The notes: generated by a model not told the origin, from the letters alone. Counted from the first letter of the stretch, positions 26,931 through 35,225 are shown. The stretch: 64,000 bases of DNA from an uncultured Ruminococcus sp. (GCF_934476685.1 NZ_CAKSNX010000003.1:62001-126000), one strand, 5' to 3'. Numbers and translations are program-made.

Positions 26931-26959
26931 TTGACTTTTGAAATGAAATATGTTATGCT
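26931..26959 (+). promoter_or_regulatory. Promoter of the rplU-prp-rpmA operon
   Basis: TTGACT and TATGCT with a 17-bp spacer, followed by a structured leader of about 80 nt. Confidence 0.7.
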
Positions 26960-26965
26960 ATTAAA

Positions 26966-27040
26966 GCCGCATGTTTACGGTTTGAAAGTCCGTTTTTAAC
27001 GGCACCGTGCGCAGCGAGTTTTATAAAAAGGCAGGTGCAT
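26966..27040 (+). ncRNA. Possible L21 leader RNA (autoregulatory 5' UTR)
   Basis: Between the promoter and rplU lies a leader able to fold: CCGTT-TTT-AACGG at 26990-27002 is an exact hairpin, and GCAC/GTGC follows. Many Firmicutes have an L21-leader element here; I infer identity from position and structure, not from a covariance search. Confidence 0.45.
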
Positions 27041-27045
27041 ATATA

Positions 27046-27357
27046 ATGTACGCAGTAATTGAAACAGGCGGAAAGCAGTATCAGGTCAAGGCAGGCGACG
27101 AAGTTTTCATCGAAAAGCTCGACGTAAACGCTGATGACGCTGTAACTTTCGACAAGGTCATGGTCGTTGGATCAGATGACGGTATCAAGGTTGGCGCTCC
27201 ATATGTTGACGGCGCAACAGTATCCGCAAAGGTTCTCAAGAACGGCAAGGCTAAGAAGATCTCAGTTTTCACTTATAAGCCAAAGAAGGGCGAGAAGACA
27301 AAGATCGGTCACAGACAGCCTTACACAAAGGTAGTTATCGAAGCTATCAACGCATAA
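27046..27357 (+). CDS. rplU: Ribosomal protein bL21
   Basis: A 103-residue large-subunit protein that binds 23S rRNA. It starts MYAVIETGGKQYQV and ends KIGHRQPYTKVVIEAI, the full family profile. ATG 27046 is chosen because AGGTG precedes it and family members begin here; an in-frame ATG at 27007 would extend into the leader RNA. Its TAA overlaps the ATG of prp by one base (TAATG), so the two are translationally coupled. Confidence 0.98.
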   Translation: MYAVIETGGKQYQVKAGDEVFIEKLDVNADDAVTFDKVMVVGSDDGIKVGAPYVDGATVSAKVLKNGKAKKISVFTYKPKKGEKTKIGHRQPYTKVVIEAINA

Positions 27358-27677
27358 TGATTCGTGCTGATTTTTTCAGAAATTCAAGGGATATGCTCAC
27401 TGGGTTTTCAGTAAAAGGCCACGCAGGTATGGCTGACTTCGGGTCGGACGTATGCTGTGCAAGCGTTTCGTCAGCTGTTATGATGACGGCTAACACCATT
27501 ACCGAGATATACAAGCTTACGGCTGAGGTCACGGTTGATGAGAACGAGATCGCTTTAAGGCTCGGCAGCGATGAAAATGGGGACGGCGACAGACTTATTT
27601 TAGGACTGCTCACTCACCTCGATCTGCTGTGCGATGAATTTCCGGGACATATCAAGTTAAGAGTCAACGCTGCCTGA
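27357..27677 (+). CDS. prp: Ribosomal-processing cysteine protease Prp
   Basis: This 106-residue protease removes the N-terminal leader of L27 in Firmicutes and relatives. The catalytic pair is visible in VKGHAGMADFGSDVCCASVS: His near residue 22 and Cys near 34. It lies between rplU and rpmA as in Bacillus and Staphylococcus, where it was called YsxB. Its substrate L27, with the matching cleavage site, is the next gene. Confidence 0.95.
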   Translation: MIRADFFRNSRDMLTGFSVKGHAGMADFGSDVCCASVSSAVMMTANTITEIYKLTAEVTVDENEIALRLGSDENGDGDRLILGLLTHLDLLCDEFPGHIKLRVNAA

Positions 27678-27724
27678 CAAGGCTGCGAAGCTCGGTTAAT
27701 TACATTTATGGAGGTGTAATTGTA

Positions 27725-28006
27725 ATGATAAAGATTTCTATGCAGTTTTTCGCTCATAAGAAAGGTATGGGTTCTACAAAGAACGGACGTGACTCTGAGT
27801 CAAAAAGACTTGGCGTAAAGAGAGCTGACGGTCAGTTCGTACTCGCAGGCAACATCCTCGTTCGCCAGAGAGGTACACACATCCATCCGGGCGAGAACGT
27901 TAAGCGTGGTTCAGACGACACACTCTTCGCTACCAGCGATGGTGTTGTAAGATTTGAAAGACTTGGTAAAGACCGTAAGAAGGTTTCAGTTTATCCACAG
28001 GCTTAA
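27725..28006 (+). CDS. rpmA: Ribosomal protein bL27 with cleavable leader
   Basis: A 93-residue L27. The first nine residues, MIKISMQFF, precede the mature start AHKKGMGSTKNGRDS. This is the Prp-type leader: cleavage after the Phe-Phe pair exposes the N-terminus that reaches the peptidyl transferase centre. The rest (GNILVRQRGTHIHPG) is canonical. ATG follows GGAGGTG. Confidence 0.98.
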   Translation: MIKISMQFFAHKKGMGSTKNGRDSESKRLGVKRADGQFVLAGNILVRQRGTHIHPGENVKRGSDDTLFATSDGVVRFERLGKDRKKVSVYPQA

Positions 28007-28020
28007 TTTTGTAACATATG

Positions 28021-28048
28021 ACCCTGAGCCTTAGGCTTGGGGTTTTTT
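28021..28048 (+). terminator. Terminator after rpmA
   Basis: ACCCTGAGCC (28021-28030) and GGCTTGGGGT (28034-28043) pair with two G-U wobbles around TTA, followed by six Ts. Confidence 0.85.
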
Positions 28049-28075
28049 GTTAAGTGGGGGAAAATGGGGTATAAT

Positions 28076-28687
28076 ATGAACGAGAGTTTCCGTATTCACT
28101 CATCATTTGCATATAAATTCCTCAGTTTCGGCATCGTTGTCGGTGTGCTTACGCTGACGCTTTTTCTGTTCAAGCATTTTACCGGATATAATGATGTTAC
28201 CTATGTGGGCGATTTTTCAGACTGCCATGTAAAAGTGGAGAGAACATATTATAATGAACATTATTATTATAATGTGGCGGTCGAATGTAAAGAGCTTGAC
28301 AATTATTCAAAGTCTTTTCGATGCAGCAAGCGTTATTATAAAGACTTTTTGGACTACAACGGAAAGAATGTTGAGCTGAGCTTTTATAAGACAGACAGCG
28401 GCATTATTTTCCCTGTACACAAGCTTCACGCTGATGAACATGAGGCTGAGATCGAATACAGGCATATAGATCCGCCGACTTTATGGTATTACCTATATAC
28501 TGTTGGTGCAATTTTATCTGTGGCATTTATCACTATGGGACTTAAAGCGAACCACACGGCTGCGAACTATAAAAATACCCCTGAGATAAAAAAGCCTACC
28601 GCTGAACAAAAGGAAATGTGTGATGAGATAGACAGGATACTGGCTGAGGACAAATACGGAAAATACAAAAACAAAACTTACAAATGA
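28076..28687 (+). CDS. Two-TM membrane protein of unknown function
   Basis: A protein of about 203 residues. A hydrophobic segment near residues 15-36 and another near 135-160 flank an extracytoplasmic domain of about 100 residues rich in Tyr and His (NEHYYYNVAVE). The last 40 residues are polar and cytoplasmic. This TM-domain-TM layout resembles DUF3592-type proteins, but I cannot confirm family. Start is uncertain: ATG 28076 follows GGGG by six bases; ATG 28064 follows GGGGG by three. A TATAAT just before 28076, with TTGTTA 17 bp upstream, might be a promoter, in which case an internal start would be needed. It sits between the rpmA terminator and obgE. Confidence 0.65.
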   Translation: MNESFRIHSSFAYKFLSFGIVVGVLTLTLFLFKHFTGYNDVTYVGDFSDCHVKVERTYYNEHYYYNVAVECKELDNYSKSFRCSKRYYKDFLDYNGKNVELSFYKTDSGIIFPVHKLHADEHEAEIEYRHIDPPTLWYYLYTVGAILSVAFITMGLKANHTAANYKNTPEIKKPTAEQKEMCDEIDRILAEDKYGKYKNKTYK

Positions 28688-28716
28688 TATTATTTACTGA
28701 CAGGGAGGTTTGAAAT

Positions 28717-29994
28717 ATGTTTGTCGATTCCGCAAAAATATACATCAAAGCAGGTGACGGCGGCGACGGAGCTGTTTCCTTTCACCGTGAAAAATACGTT
28801 GCGGCAGGCGGACCAGACGGCGGCGACGGCGGCAAAGGCGGAGATATCGTTTTTCAGGTTGACGATAATATTTCCAACCTTATAGATTTCCGCTACAAGA
28901 AAAAATACACCGCTGAAAAGGGACAGAACGGCTCTTCAAAGAATTCTTTCGGCAAGAGCGCCCCTGACCTTGTTATCAAAGTTCCGAGAGGAACGGTCAT
29001 AAAGGAAGTTTCCAGCGGCAGGATACTGGCGGATATGTCGGGGGACGAACCTGTTATCGTTGCCCACGGCGGAAAGGGCGGCAGAGGAAATGCTCACTTT
29101 GCCACACCGACAAGACAGATACCTAAATTCGCAAAGCCGGGTTTCAAGGGCGATGAGTATGAAGTTCAGCTCGAACTCAAGCTTATTGCTGACGTCGGAC
29201 TTGTGGGATTCCCGAATGTGGGAAAATCCACGCTTATTTCGGTAGTTTCTGCTGCAAAGCCTAAGATCGCAAACTACCACTTCACTACCCTTACACCTGT
29301 GCTGGGCGTTGTCAAGATAGATGACGGAAAATCCTTTGTTATGGCGGATATTCCAGGACTTATCGAGGGTGCAAGCGAGGGCATCGGTCTTGGTCATGAA
29401 TTTTTAAGACACGTTGAACGCTGCCGTCTTATCGTTCATGTGGTAGATGTTTCAGGTATCGAGGGAAGAGATCCTGTGGAGGACTTTGAAACTATCAACA
29501 AGGAGCTTTCCAGCTTCTCGGAAGAGCTTGCAAACGCTCCGCAGATAGTTGCTGCAAACAAGTCCGATATGGCAACACCTGAGCAGATCGCTGCGTTCAG
29601 GGAATATATCGAAAAGCAGGGACTTCCATTCTATGAGATATCTGCGGCTACTACAATGGGTACGAAAGAGCTTACTTTCGGCATATGGGAGGAGCTTGAA
29701 AAGCTTCCGCCTGTCAAGAGGTTTGAGGCTCAGCCGCTTACTAAGGAAGAGCTTGACGCAAAGCTGCTCACGAATAAGGACTTCTCCGTTACTGTGGAGG
29801 ATAATGTTTATTTCGTCGAGGCAGACTGGCTATATGATATCCTCAGAACGGCAAATATGGACGACTATTCATCACTTCAGTATTTCCAGAACGTGCTTGT
29901 TTCAAGCGGCATAATCGCAAAGCTTGAAGAAATGGGAATAAACGAAGGCGATACGGTTGCGATTTTCGACTTTGAATTTGAATATATAAGATAA
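28717..29994 (+). CDS. obgE: GTPase ObgE/CgtA
   Basis: A ribosome-associated GTPase of 425 residues used in 50S assembly and stress control. The glycine-rich OBG fold (GGDGGDGAVSFHREK...GGDGGKGGDI) occupies 1-158. The G domain holds G1 GFPNVGKST near 165, G2 TTLTP, G3 DIPGLIEGA and G4 NKSD. A C-terminal OCT domain follows (about 345-425). ATG follows GGGAGG. It is followed by mrnC 12 bp later. Confidence 0.98.
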   Translation: MFVDSAKIYIKAGDGGDGAVSFHREKYVAAGGPDGGDGGKGGDIVFQVDDNISNLIDFRYKKKYTAEKGQNGSSKNSFGKSAPDLVIKVPRGTVIKEVSSGRILADMSGDEPVIVAHGGKGGRGNAHFATPTRQIPKFAKPGFKGDEYEVQLELKLIADVGLVGFPNVGKSTLISVVSAAKPKIANYHFTTLTPVLGVVKIDDGKSFVMADIPGLIEGASEGIGLGHEFLRHVERCRLIVHVVDVSGIEGRDPVEDFETINKELSSFSEELANAPQIVAANKSDMATPEQIAAFREYIEKQGLPFYEISAATTMGTKELTFGIWEELEKLPPVKRFEAQPLTKEELDAKLLTNKDFSVTVEDNVYFVEADWLYDILRTANMDDYSSLQYFQNVLVSSGIIAKLEEMGINEGDTVAIFDFEFEYIR

Positions 29995-30006
29995 GGAATG
30001 TGACAA

Positions 30007-30396
30007 ATGACAGATCGTGAAGCTAATCAGTACTCCCCTCTTGCGCTGGCTTTTTTAGGGGATTCTGTATACGAACAAAAGGTCAGGGAAAGGCTGATAC
30101 TTTCAGCAAATATGCCTGCCAATGCACTGCACAAGCTGGCTGTTAAAAGAGTGTGTGCAGAGTATCAATCGGTCTGTATGCTTAAAATATTAGACAGCGG
30201 TATCCTGTCTGAACAGGAAACGGACGTGTTCAAGCGTGGACGCAACACAAAGATGAACGCTCCGAAACATTCTACTGTTGTGGAATACAGAAATGCCACG
30301 GGGCTGGAGTGTCTGTTCGGATATCTCTATCTGACAGGCAGGTATGACAGGATAGACGAGCTGTTTGAAATATGCTGGAACATTGAAGAGAACTGA
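30007..30396 (+). CDS. mrnC: Mini-ribonuclease 3
   Basis: A 129-residue RNase III catalytic domain without a dsRNA-binding domain; in Bacillus it matures 23S rRNA. The motif LALAFLGDSVYEQKVRE near residues 13-29 carries the catalytic Asp, and YRNATGLECLFGYLYL near 98-113 the second acidic site. Start ATG follows AAGGAATG. It is 12 bp after obgE and 64 bp before the YebC gene, probably one transcript. Confidence 0.95.
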   Translation: MTDREANQYSPLALAFLGDSVYEQKVRERLILSANMPANALHKLAVKRVCAEYQSVCMLKILDSGILSEQETDVFKRGRNTKMNAPKHSTVVEYRNATGLECLFGYLYLTGRYDRIDELFEICWNIEEN

Positions 30397-30460
30397 CTTC
30401 AATACAGCGGAAATTTTCAATACGGATATGACATAAGTATTTAATAAGGAGTGAATTTCG

Positions 30461-31207
30461 ATGTCAGGACATTCAAAATGGGAAAATATCAGAAGAAAAA
30501 AGGGTGCTACCGACGCTGCAAGAGCAAAGGTATTCACAAAGATCGGACGTGAGATCGCAGTCGTAGTTAAAATGGGCGGTCCTGATCCTTCAGGAAACGC
30601 AAAGCTGAGAGATCTTATCGCCAAAGCAAAGGCTAACAACGTTCCTAACGATAATATCGACAGGATCATCAAGAAGGCAGCAGGCGACGGAGATAAGAAC
30701 AACTACGAGTCAATGGTGTATGAAGGCTACGGTCCAAGCGGAGTTGCCGTTATCGTTGAGTGTCTTACAGACAATAAGAACAGAACAGCAGGCGATATCC
30801 GTCACTATTTCGACAAGTTCGGCGGAAATATGGGTACATCAGGCTGCGTATCATTCATGTTCTCAGACGTTGGAACAGTAGTTGCAGAAAACAACGGCGC
30901 TGACGAGGACAAGATCATGGAGGACTGCTTTGAGGCAGGCGCAGACGACTTCAACATTGAGGACGACGTTATCGAGATCTCATGCGCTCCTAACAGCGTT
31001 TCAGCAGTAAGAGAGGCTCTTGAGGGAATGGGTTACAAGGTACTTTCAGCAGAGGCTGAGAAAGTTCCTTCAAACTACACAACTATCGAGGACGAAGATG
31101 CGATAAAGAAGATGGGACTTCTCCTTGAGCATCTTGAGGACAATGATGACGTTCAGAACGTTTACCACAACTGGGAGAATATGCCTATTGAGGACGAAGA
31201 GGACTAA
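30461..31207 (+). CDS. YebC/PmpR-family protein
   Basis: A 248-residue protein with the family start MSGHSKWENIRRKKGATDAARAKVF, then the central NNVPNDNIDRIIKKA. The family was named for transcription control, and members now also appear to relieve ribosome stalling at proline runs; which applies here is unknown. Length and motifs are complete. It has ATG behind AAGGAG and is followed by a strong terminator. Confidence 0.95.
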   Translation: MSGHSKWENIRRKKGATDAARAKVFTKIGREIAVVVKMGGPDPSGNAKLRDLIAKAKANNVPNDNIDRIIKKAAGDGDKNNYESMVYEGYGPSGVAVIVECLTDNKNRTAGDIRHYFDKFGGNMGTSGCVSFMFSDVGTVVAENNGADEDKIMEDCFEAGADDFNIEDDVIEISCAPNSVSAVREALEGMGYKVLSAEAEKVPSNYTTIEDEDAIKKMGLLLEHLEDNDDVQNVYHNWENMPIEDEED

Positions 31208-31243
31208 TTTCATTTAACATATGATATTTTACAAATATTAGAT

Positions 31244-31285
31244 AAAAACGACCGCCTTGGGTGATATTCCCAAGGCGGTCGTTTT
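31244..31285 (+). terminator. Strong terminator after YebC gene
   Basis: A perfect hairpin: AAAAACGACCGCCTTGGG pairs with CCCAAGGCGGTCGTTTTT. It works on either strand. Confidence 0.95.
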
Positions 31286-31428
31286 TGTGACATACATCTA
31301 TAAATACTAATTTCAATCAACGCCTTGACGGCGACATACTGATTATACCATATTTTAATTTGATTATCAAGCAAAAATATGCACAAAAATTAATATATAC
31401 ATTTATAAATACTAGAACGCAAAAACTA

Positions 31429-31457
31429 TTGACAAATATAAACAAAGATGTTATACT
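31429..31457 (+). promoter_or_regulatory. Promoter without a gene, ahead of a candidate small RNA
   Basis: TTGACA (31429-31434) and TATACT (31452-31457), 17-bp spacer. No credible ORF starts within 400 bp; a structured segment begins about 20 nt after the predicted start. Confidence 0.7.
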
Positions 31458-31463
31458 ATTGAT

Positions 31464-31556
31464 AATCCCTTTTAATTTACAGACTGCATTAAATACTGTT
31501 TTCTGCAATTATCATTTATTTGCTGTTACAGTCCCTTGTGCAGTCTGTTTTTATTG
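31464..31556 (+). ncRNA. Candidate structured small RNA (about 93 nt)
   Basis: From the predicted start at about 31464, ACAGACTGCA (31479-31488) pairs exactly with TGCAGTCTGT (31539-31548). Within it ACTGT (495-499) pairs with ACAGT (528-532), and within that GCAA (505-508) with TTGC (520-523). The nested stems are separated by near-symmetric internal loops, and the closing stem runs into TTTTATT. The whole is a rod with a built-in terminator. I match it to no known RNA family. It may instead be a long leader or chance; covariation would decide. Confidence 0.45.
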
Positions 31557-31725
31557 CAAAAATTCTCCTATTCAAATTCACCAATAGATAGTTGGCATAT
31601 TTGTGCAAAAAAGAGAAATTCAGTTTTCTTATTTCGGCTATGCTTAAACGTTTTATTGGATAATGTTTGTAAAAGCCCCTGTTTCCGTACTTTTGGAGCA
31701 TTAGGTATAGTTTTCTGTCTATCTT

Positions 31726-31746
31726 AATGTACTTTTTGTGTACATT
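31726..31746. promoter_or_regulatory. Inverted repeat abutting the beta-helix gene promoter
   Basis: AATGTAC (31726-31732) and GTACATT (31740-31746) form an exact 7-bp inverted repeat; its right arm overlaps the first two bases of the -35 box. It looks like an operator or activator site. Confidence 0.45.
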
Positions 31747-31773
31747 GACAAATTTATTAAATTAGTGTAAAAT
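31745..31773 (+). promoter_or_regulatory. Promoter of the beta-helix protein gene
   Basis: TTGACA and TAAAAT with a 17-bp spacer, about 100 bp before the ATG. Confidence 0.7.
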
Positions 31774-31875
31774 TAATTTATAGATTTAAGTGCTGTATTT
31801 ATGATTCAGTATGATAATTGATTATATATATAAACATAAATGAATAGACAGATTTGAAGTATGGGAGATAACTAC

Positions 31876-34074
31876 ATGAAGAAAGTATTCAAGATAATGG
31901 CATTCGCTGCCGCAGCCGCCTGTACGGCGATTTTTTATGCTTACTGTGCGCCGCCCGTTTCGGCAGATTACACAGTAGGTGCGGTGGGTGATGTTTATAA
32001 TGTCAGCGATTTCGGAGCTTACGGCAATGACAAAAAAGACGATACTGCCGCTATACAAGCCGCTCTGGATATGGCTAAAGACGCTAATGGAAAGATAACC
32101 GTTGATATCCCCGCAGGAACTTACTATGTGAACAGCAGACTGCTGATATACTCCAACACCACTCTCCGGCTTGATGAGAAAACGGTCATGAGAAGAACAA
32201 ATAATCTCGATTATATCCTCGTCAGCGGTGAGGACGCTCCACAGCGTCAGAAGGACAGACTGCTCTCACATGATATCACTATCGACGGCGGCACATGGGA
32301 CGGCACTCCAAGCACCACAAAGGAATCAAAAGGCGTTATAAAGATATACAACTCTGACAAAGTTGTTTTCACAAATGCTGTTGTGACAAATATATGCGGA
32401 ACACATTTTGTGCTTTTTGACGGAGTAAGCGATCTCACTGTAAAGGACTGTGAGTTCTCTAACTTCATCGACTACACCAACACTGAGGAAGTATACCGCA
32501 CTCAGGTTTTCGCCAATCTGAATTACTGGTCATGCGAGGCTCTGCATATTGATTTTCTCGATAAAAGCTCCTCGCTCCTCAACGGCAGACCATATATCCC
32601 CTGCAAGAACGTTACAGTTTCAGGCTGTACATTTAAAAATCTGACTTCGGGACTTGGCACACACCACGTTTTCGATTATATGAGTCAGGACAATATTTCC
32701 GTATACGACAATTACTTTGAAAACTGCACATATGACTGCATAAATGCGGCAAGTTTCAGGAACTTCAAATGCTATAACAACAAGGCTGTGAAGTGCGGCG
32801 GATTTCTTGTGGCAAGACGTGTTGACGGCACAGTTTACTCAAACACAGCGTCACTTGTGAAAAATCCCACAGGAAAATATTATGATAAGGGAAAATTCAG
32901 CGGCTCTCCTTTCTTCTACGGAACGGAGATCTCAAATAAATCTAATCTGACCTTCAAAAACAACACCATAAACGGTGCAAGCTCCCACGGAATATACGTT
33001 AAAAGCTCAAATGTAACGCTTACAGACAATGTTGTCAGCAACAGCGTAAGAAACGGCATAGCCGTATGGAACGGCAGCAAAGCCGCCATAAACCGCAATA
33101 CTGTAAGCTATTCGGGCAACAACGCTGTATCCGTAAGGCAGAGTTCAGTTGTTACGGAATGTTCGAGAAACACTATCAAAAACTCTTCCGACAACGGAAT
33201 TTATGTAAACGGCTCGACGCTTGTGAACTCAAAATACAATAAGATCACAGGCAGCAAATTCAACGGATATTCATTCTCCTCAGGAGCAAAGGCGCTTATC
33301 AGCGACAACTCTATATCAAGCTCCAGCGACCACGGAGTTTACATTTCAAACGGTTCAAATGTCACAGCCGCATCAAACGACATCAAGCACAACGCAAAAT
33401 GCGCTTTCGCCGTAGCAACAAAATCTGCGGCAAAGATAACATACAACAATATTTCGGGCAACGGCAGCTATGATCTTCATGTCCGCAGTAAAAGCACCAA
33501 CGTTGTTTTCAACAACAACGGCTCGGACAAGAACAAGACAAAGATCGACAGCGGTTGCAAAGCCACCATTACAAAATCCAAGAAGTGCCTTAAACCGTCT
33601 GAGTTCAAGATACCTTCTAAAATGACTTACACAGGAAGTCAGATAAAGCCTAACCCCGTTTCGGGACTAAAGAAAAACAAGGATTACACAGTAACCTACG
33701 GCGCAAATGTAAGCACAGGCGAGGGTACAACAACCATAAAGGGCAAGGGCGATTACTCAGGCTCTTTCACACTTACATTCAGCATTGTCCCAAAAAGACA
33801 GACCATAACAAAAACCAGCTCACTCAGCGGCGCTGCGGTAGTGCTGTGGCAGAAAGATACAAGATCGAGCGGATATGAGATAGACTACTCTACCTCACCT
33901 GATTTCAAAAATTACAAGAGAGTTGATCTTTCAAACTCAGCGTCATACTGCACAAGGCTTTCAGGACTTGAAAGCGGAAGATCTTACTACGTTAAGGTAA
34001 GAAGTTACAAGACCATAAACGGAAACAGAGAATACGGCAGCTGGTCAGCGGTGAAAAGATTTACAGTAAAATAA
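31876..34074 (+). CDS. Secreted right-handed beta-helix protein (pectate-lyase-3-like) with repeat module and FN3-like domain
   Basis: A 732-residue secreted protein. A signal peptide covers residues 1-33 (MKKVFK, hydrophobic Ala core). VSDFGAYGNDKKDDTAAIQAAL near 46-67 is the pectate-lyase-3/GH28-type opening of a parallel beta-helix, and Asn-rich coils (NNTI, SHGIYV, DNGIYV) continue to about 560. Near 575-640 lies one module like those ending the GH5 cellulase (MTYTGSQIKPNP...TTIKGKGDYSG). The last 90 residues look like fibronectin III (GLESGRSYYVKVRSY). It probably acts on a plant polysaccharide, but catalytic residues were not identified. ATG 31876 follows GGGAG and begins the signal peptide; an ATG at 31861 does not fit. 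Confidence 0.85.
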   Translation: MKKVFKIMAFAAAAACTAIFYAYCAPPVSADYTVGAVGDVYNVSDFGAYGNDKKDDTAAIQAALDMAKDANGKITVDIPAGTYYVNSRLLIYSNTTLRLDEKTVMRRTNNLDYILVSGEDAPQRQKDRLLSHDITIDGGTWDGTPSTTKESKGVIKIYNSDKVVFTNAVVTNICGTHFVLFDGVSDLTVKDCEFSNFIDYTNTEEVYRTQVFANLNYWSCEALHIDFLDKSSSLLNGRPYIPCKNVTVSGCTFKNLTSGLGTHHVFDYMSQDNISVYDNYFENCTYDCINAASFRNFKCYNNKAVKCGGFLVARRVDGTVYSNTASLVKNPTGKYYDKGKFSGSPFFYGTEISNKSNLTFKNNTINGASSHGIYVKSSNVTLTDNVVSNSVRNGIAVWNGSKAAINRNTVSYSGNNAVSVRQSSVVTECSRNTIKNSSDNGIYVNGSTLVNSKYNKITGSKFNGYSFSSGAKALISDNSISSSSDHGVYISNGSNVTAASNDIKHNAKCAFAVATKSAAKITYNNISGNGSYDLHVRSKSTNVVFNNNGSDKNKTKIDSGCKATITKSKKCLKPSEFKIPSKMTYTGSQIKPNPVSGLKKNKDYTVTYGANVSTGEGTTTIKGKGDYSGSFTLTFSIVPKRQTITKTSSLSGAAVVLWQKDTRSSGYEIDYSTSPDFKNYKRVDLSNSASYCTRLSGLESGRSYYVKVRSYKTINGNREYGSWSAVKRFTVK

Positions 34075-34077
34075 AAG

Positions 34078-34112
34078 AAAACAGCTGAGAATAAAACGCT
34101 CAGCTGTTTTTA
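34078..34112. terminator. Bidirectional terminator
   Basis: AAAACAGCTGAG (34078-34089) pairs exactly with CTCAGCTGTTTT (34099-34110); it serves the beta-helix gene and the converging SpoIID-like gene. Confidence 0.88.
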
Positions 34113-34139
34113 TATGCATAAATTCACTTAAATCATATA

Positions 34140-35108
34140 TCAATATTCGGATATCTCGCAGCCTTTGTAGTAATAAAGCAGGATATCCTTATAATTTTTC
34201 CCCTCTTCAGCCATTGAATTTGCGCCGTACTGGCTCATTCCCACAAGATGTCCGAAGCCCTGTGACGTGAAAACAAAGCTGCCGTCTGAATACTCATACT
34301 CAAAGCAGGGTGAGGATATCTCAAAGGCTGATATAAAATCCGATACGGATATATCCTGTCCGCAGAGGGAAAGTTTTGTGACGTAGCCGTGCTTGTCGGC
34401 ATTTTTTATTTCTATCCATTTTTTTGGACTAGTATCAAACTTTATGCCGAAAGTTTCGGAGGCGGTCTTTTCAAATTCATCTTCCGAAAGCGTTACCTTT
34501 GTCTGCGCCCCCTCCAGTTCGCTGTCCCACTTGCTTTCAACGGAAGTAAGGTAAGGGATATCCTGTCCCCATGCGGTCTTTGCCGACTCCGTCCAGCCGG
34601 AGGAAACCGCATGAAAAGCAGCTATAACAGGCTCGTCCTCATATGTAAGTATGCCGTCAGCAGCCTTTACTGCGCCGCTGATCTTTTTATAGGCGCTTTC
34701 ATATTCCTCGCCGTAAAAATCCTTCGCCTTTTCCTCAGTAAAAAAGCCCTGATAAAGTGAGGTATCGTCGCTTATCAATGCGCCGTGAAGTGCGGCGGTG
34801 GGGTTTTCAGCCTCGCTCATACTGCGCCTTAATATGTACGTTCTTGCAAGCACAGCCTGCGCTTTAAGAGCCTCTTCATCAAAATCCGCAGGCATCTGCG
34901 CAAAAACCGCACCGATGATATAATCTTCCAGTGAATAATTTTCACACTTTTTCTCTTCGGTAAAATATATCCCCACAGAAATATCCCCTGCTGACGCAGA
35001 TGACTTTTTCAGCTTGTCAAGCTCCGTCCTGTCCGCCGCAAAGGCAAGGCAGGGTATGAATGCCATAAACAGCACGAATATGACCGCCGTCTGTATGTAA
35101 TCCTTCAT
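34140..35108 (-). CDS. SpoIID/LytB-domain protein
   Basis: A 322-residue protein with an N-terminal signal or anchor (residues 5-24) and a SpoIID domain. Motifs: QAVLARTYILRR near 88, FHAVSSGWTESA near 165 and GHLVGMSQYGANSMAEEG near 286. SpoIID is a lytic transglycosylase that trims peptidoglycan in engulfment by the mother cell; homologues also occur in non-sporulating Firmicutes. The gene is alone. A promoter resembling sigma-E type lies upstream, which would fit a sporulation role. Confidence 0.92.
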   Translation of the reverse strand: MKDYIQTAVIFVLFMAFIPCLAFAADRTELDKLKKSSASAGDISVGIYFTEEKKCENYSLEDYIIGAVFAQMPADFDEEALKAQAVLARTYILRRSMSEAENPTAALHGALISDDTSLYQGFFTEEKAKDFYGEEYESAYKKISGAVKAADGILTYEDEPVIAAFHAVSSGWTESAKTAWGQDIPYLTSVESKWDSELEGAQTKVTLSEDEFEKTASETFGIKFDTSPKKWIEIKNADKHGYVTKLSLCGQDISVSDFISAFEISSPCFEYEYSDGSFVFTSQGFGHLVGMSQYGANSMAEEGKNYKDILLYYYKGCEISEY

Positions 35109-35166
35109 AATTATCGTCCTTTCAGTTCAGATGTTCTGACTTTTAACAAAGTTTAAGTTTATTACT

Positions 35167-35197
35167 ATTTATATGCGGCGGCAAAAGAAAATATTAC
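35167..35197 (-). promoter_or_regulatory. Possible sigma-E-type promoter of the SpoIID-like gene
   Basis: On the minus strand GTAATATT (35190-35197) and CATATAAAT (35167-35175) are 14 bp apart, close to the B. subtilis sigma-E pattern (ATA-type -35, 13-15 bp, CATACAaT). No housekeeping promoter is seen at this start. Confidence 0.35.
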
Positions 35198-35199
35198 TA

Positions 35200-35225
35200 T
35201 GAAATTTGAATATAGTCAAATTTCA
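35200..35225. repeat. Exact 10-bp inverted repeat upstream of the SpoIID-like gene
   Basis: TGAAATTTGA (35200-35209) and TCAAATTTCA (35216-35225) surround ATATAG. It lies just upstream of the putative sigma-E promoter and could be an operator. It is followed on the plus strand by A-rich sequence and so is no terminator for that strand. Confidence 0.5.

Larger units (their letters stand above)
31208..31860. other. Long AT-rich intergenic region
   Basis: This stretch contains no credible protein gene. It holds the YebC terminator, the candidate small RNA with its promoter, and the promoter and inverted repeat of the beta-helix gene. Between about 31560 and 31720 I see only AT-rich sequence with short ORFs that lack SD sites. 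Confidence 0.7.

Noticed and set aside
28050..28080. TTGTTA-17-TATAAT directly before the small membrane protein start
   Set aside because: The -10 box abuts the ATG, so transcription would begin inside the gene; the G-rich spacer more likely serves as SD.
31516..31727. Short open frames in the intergenic region before the beta-helix gene
   Set aside because: None has an SD or a recognisable composition; the frames overlap on both strands in AT-rich DNA.
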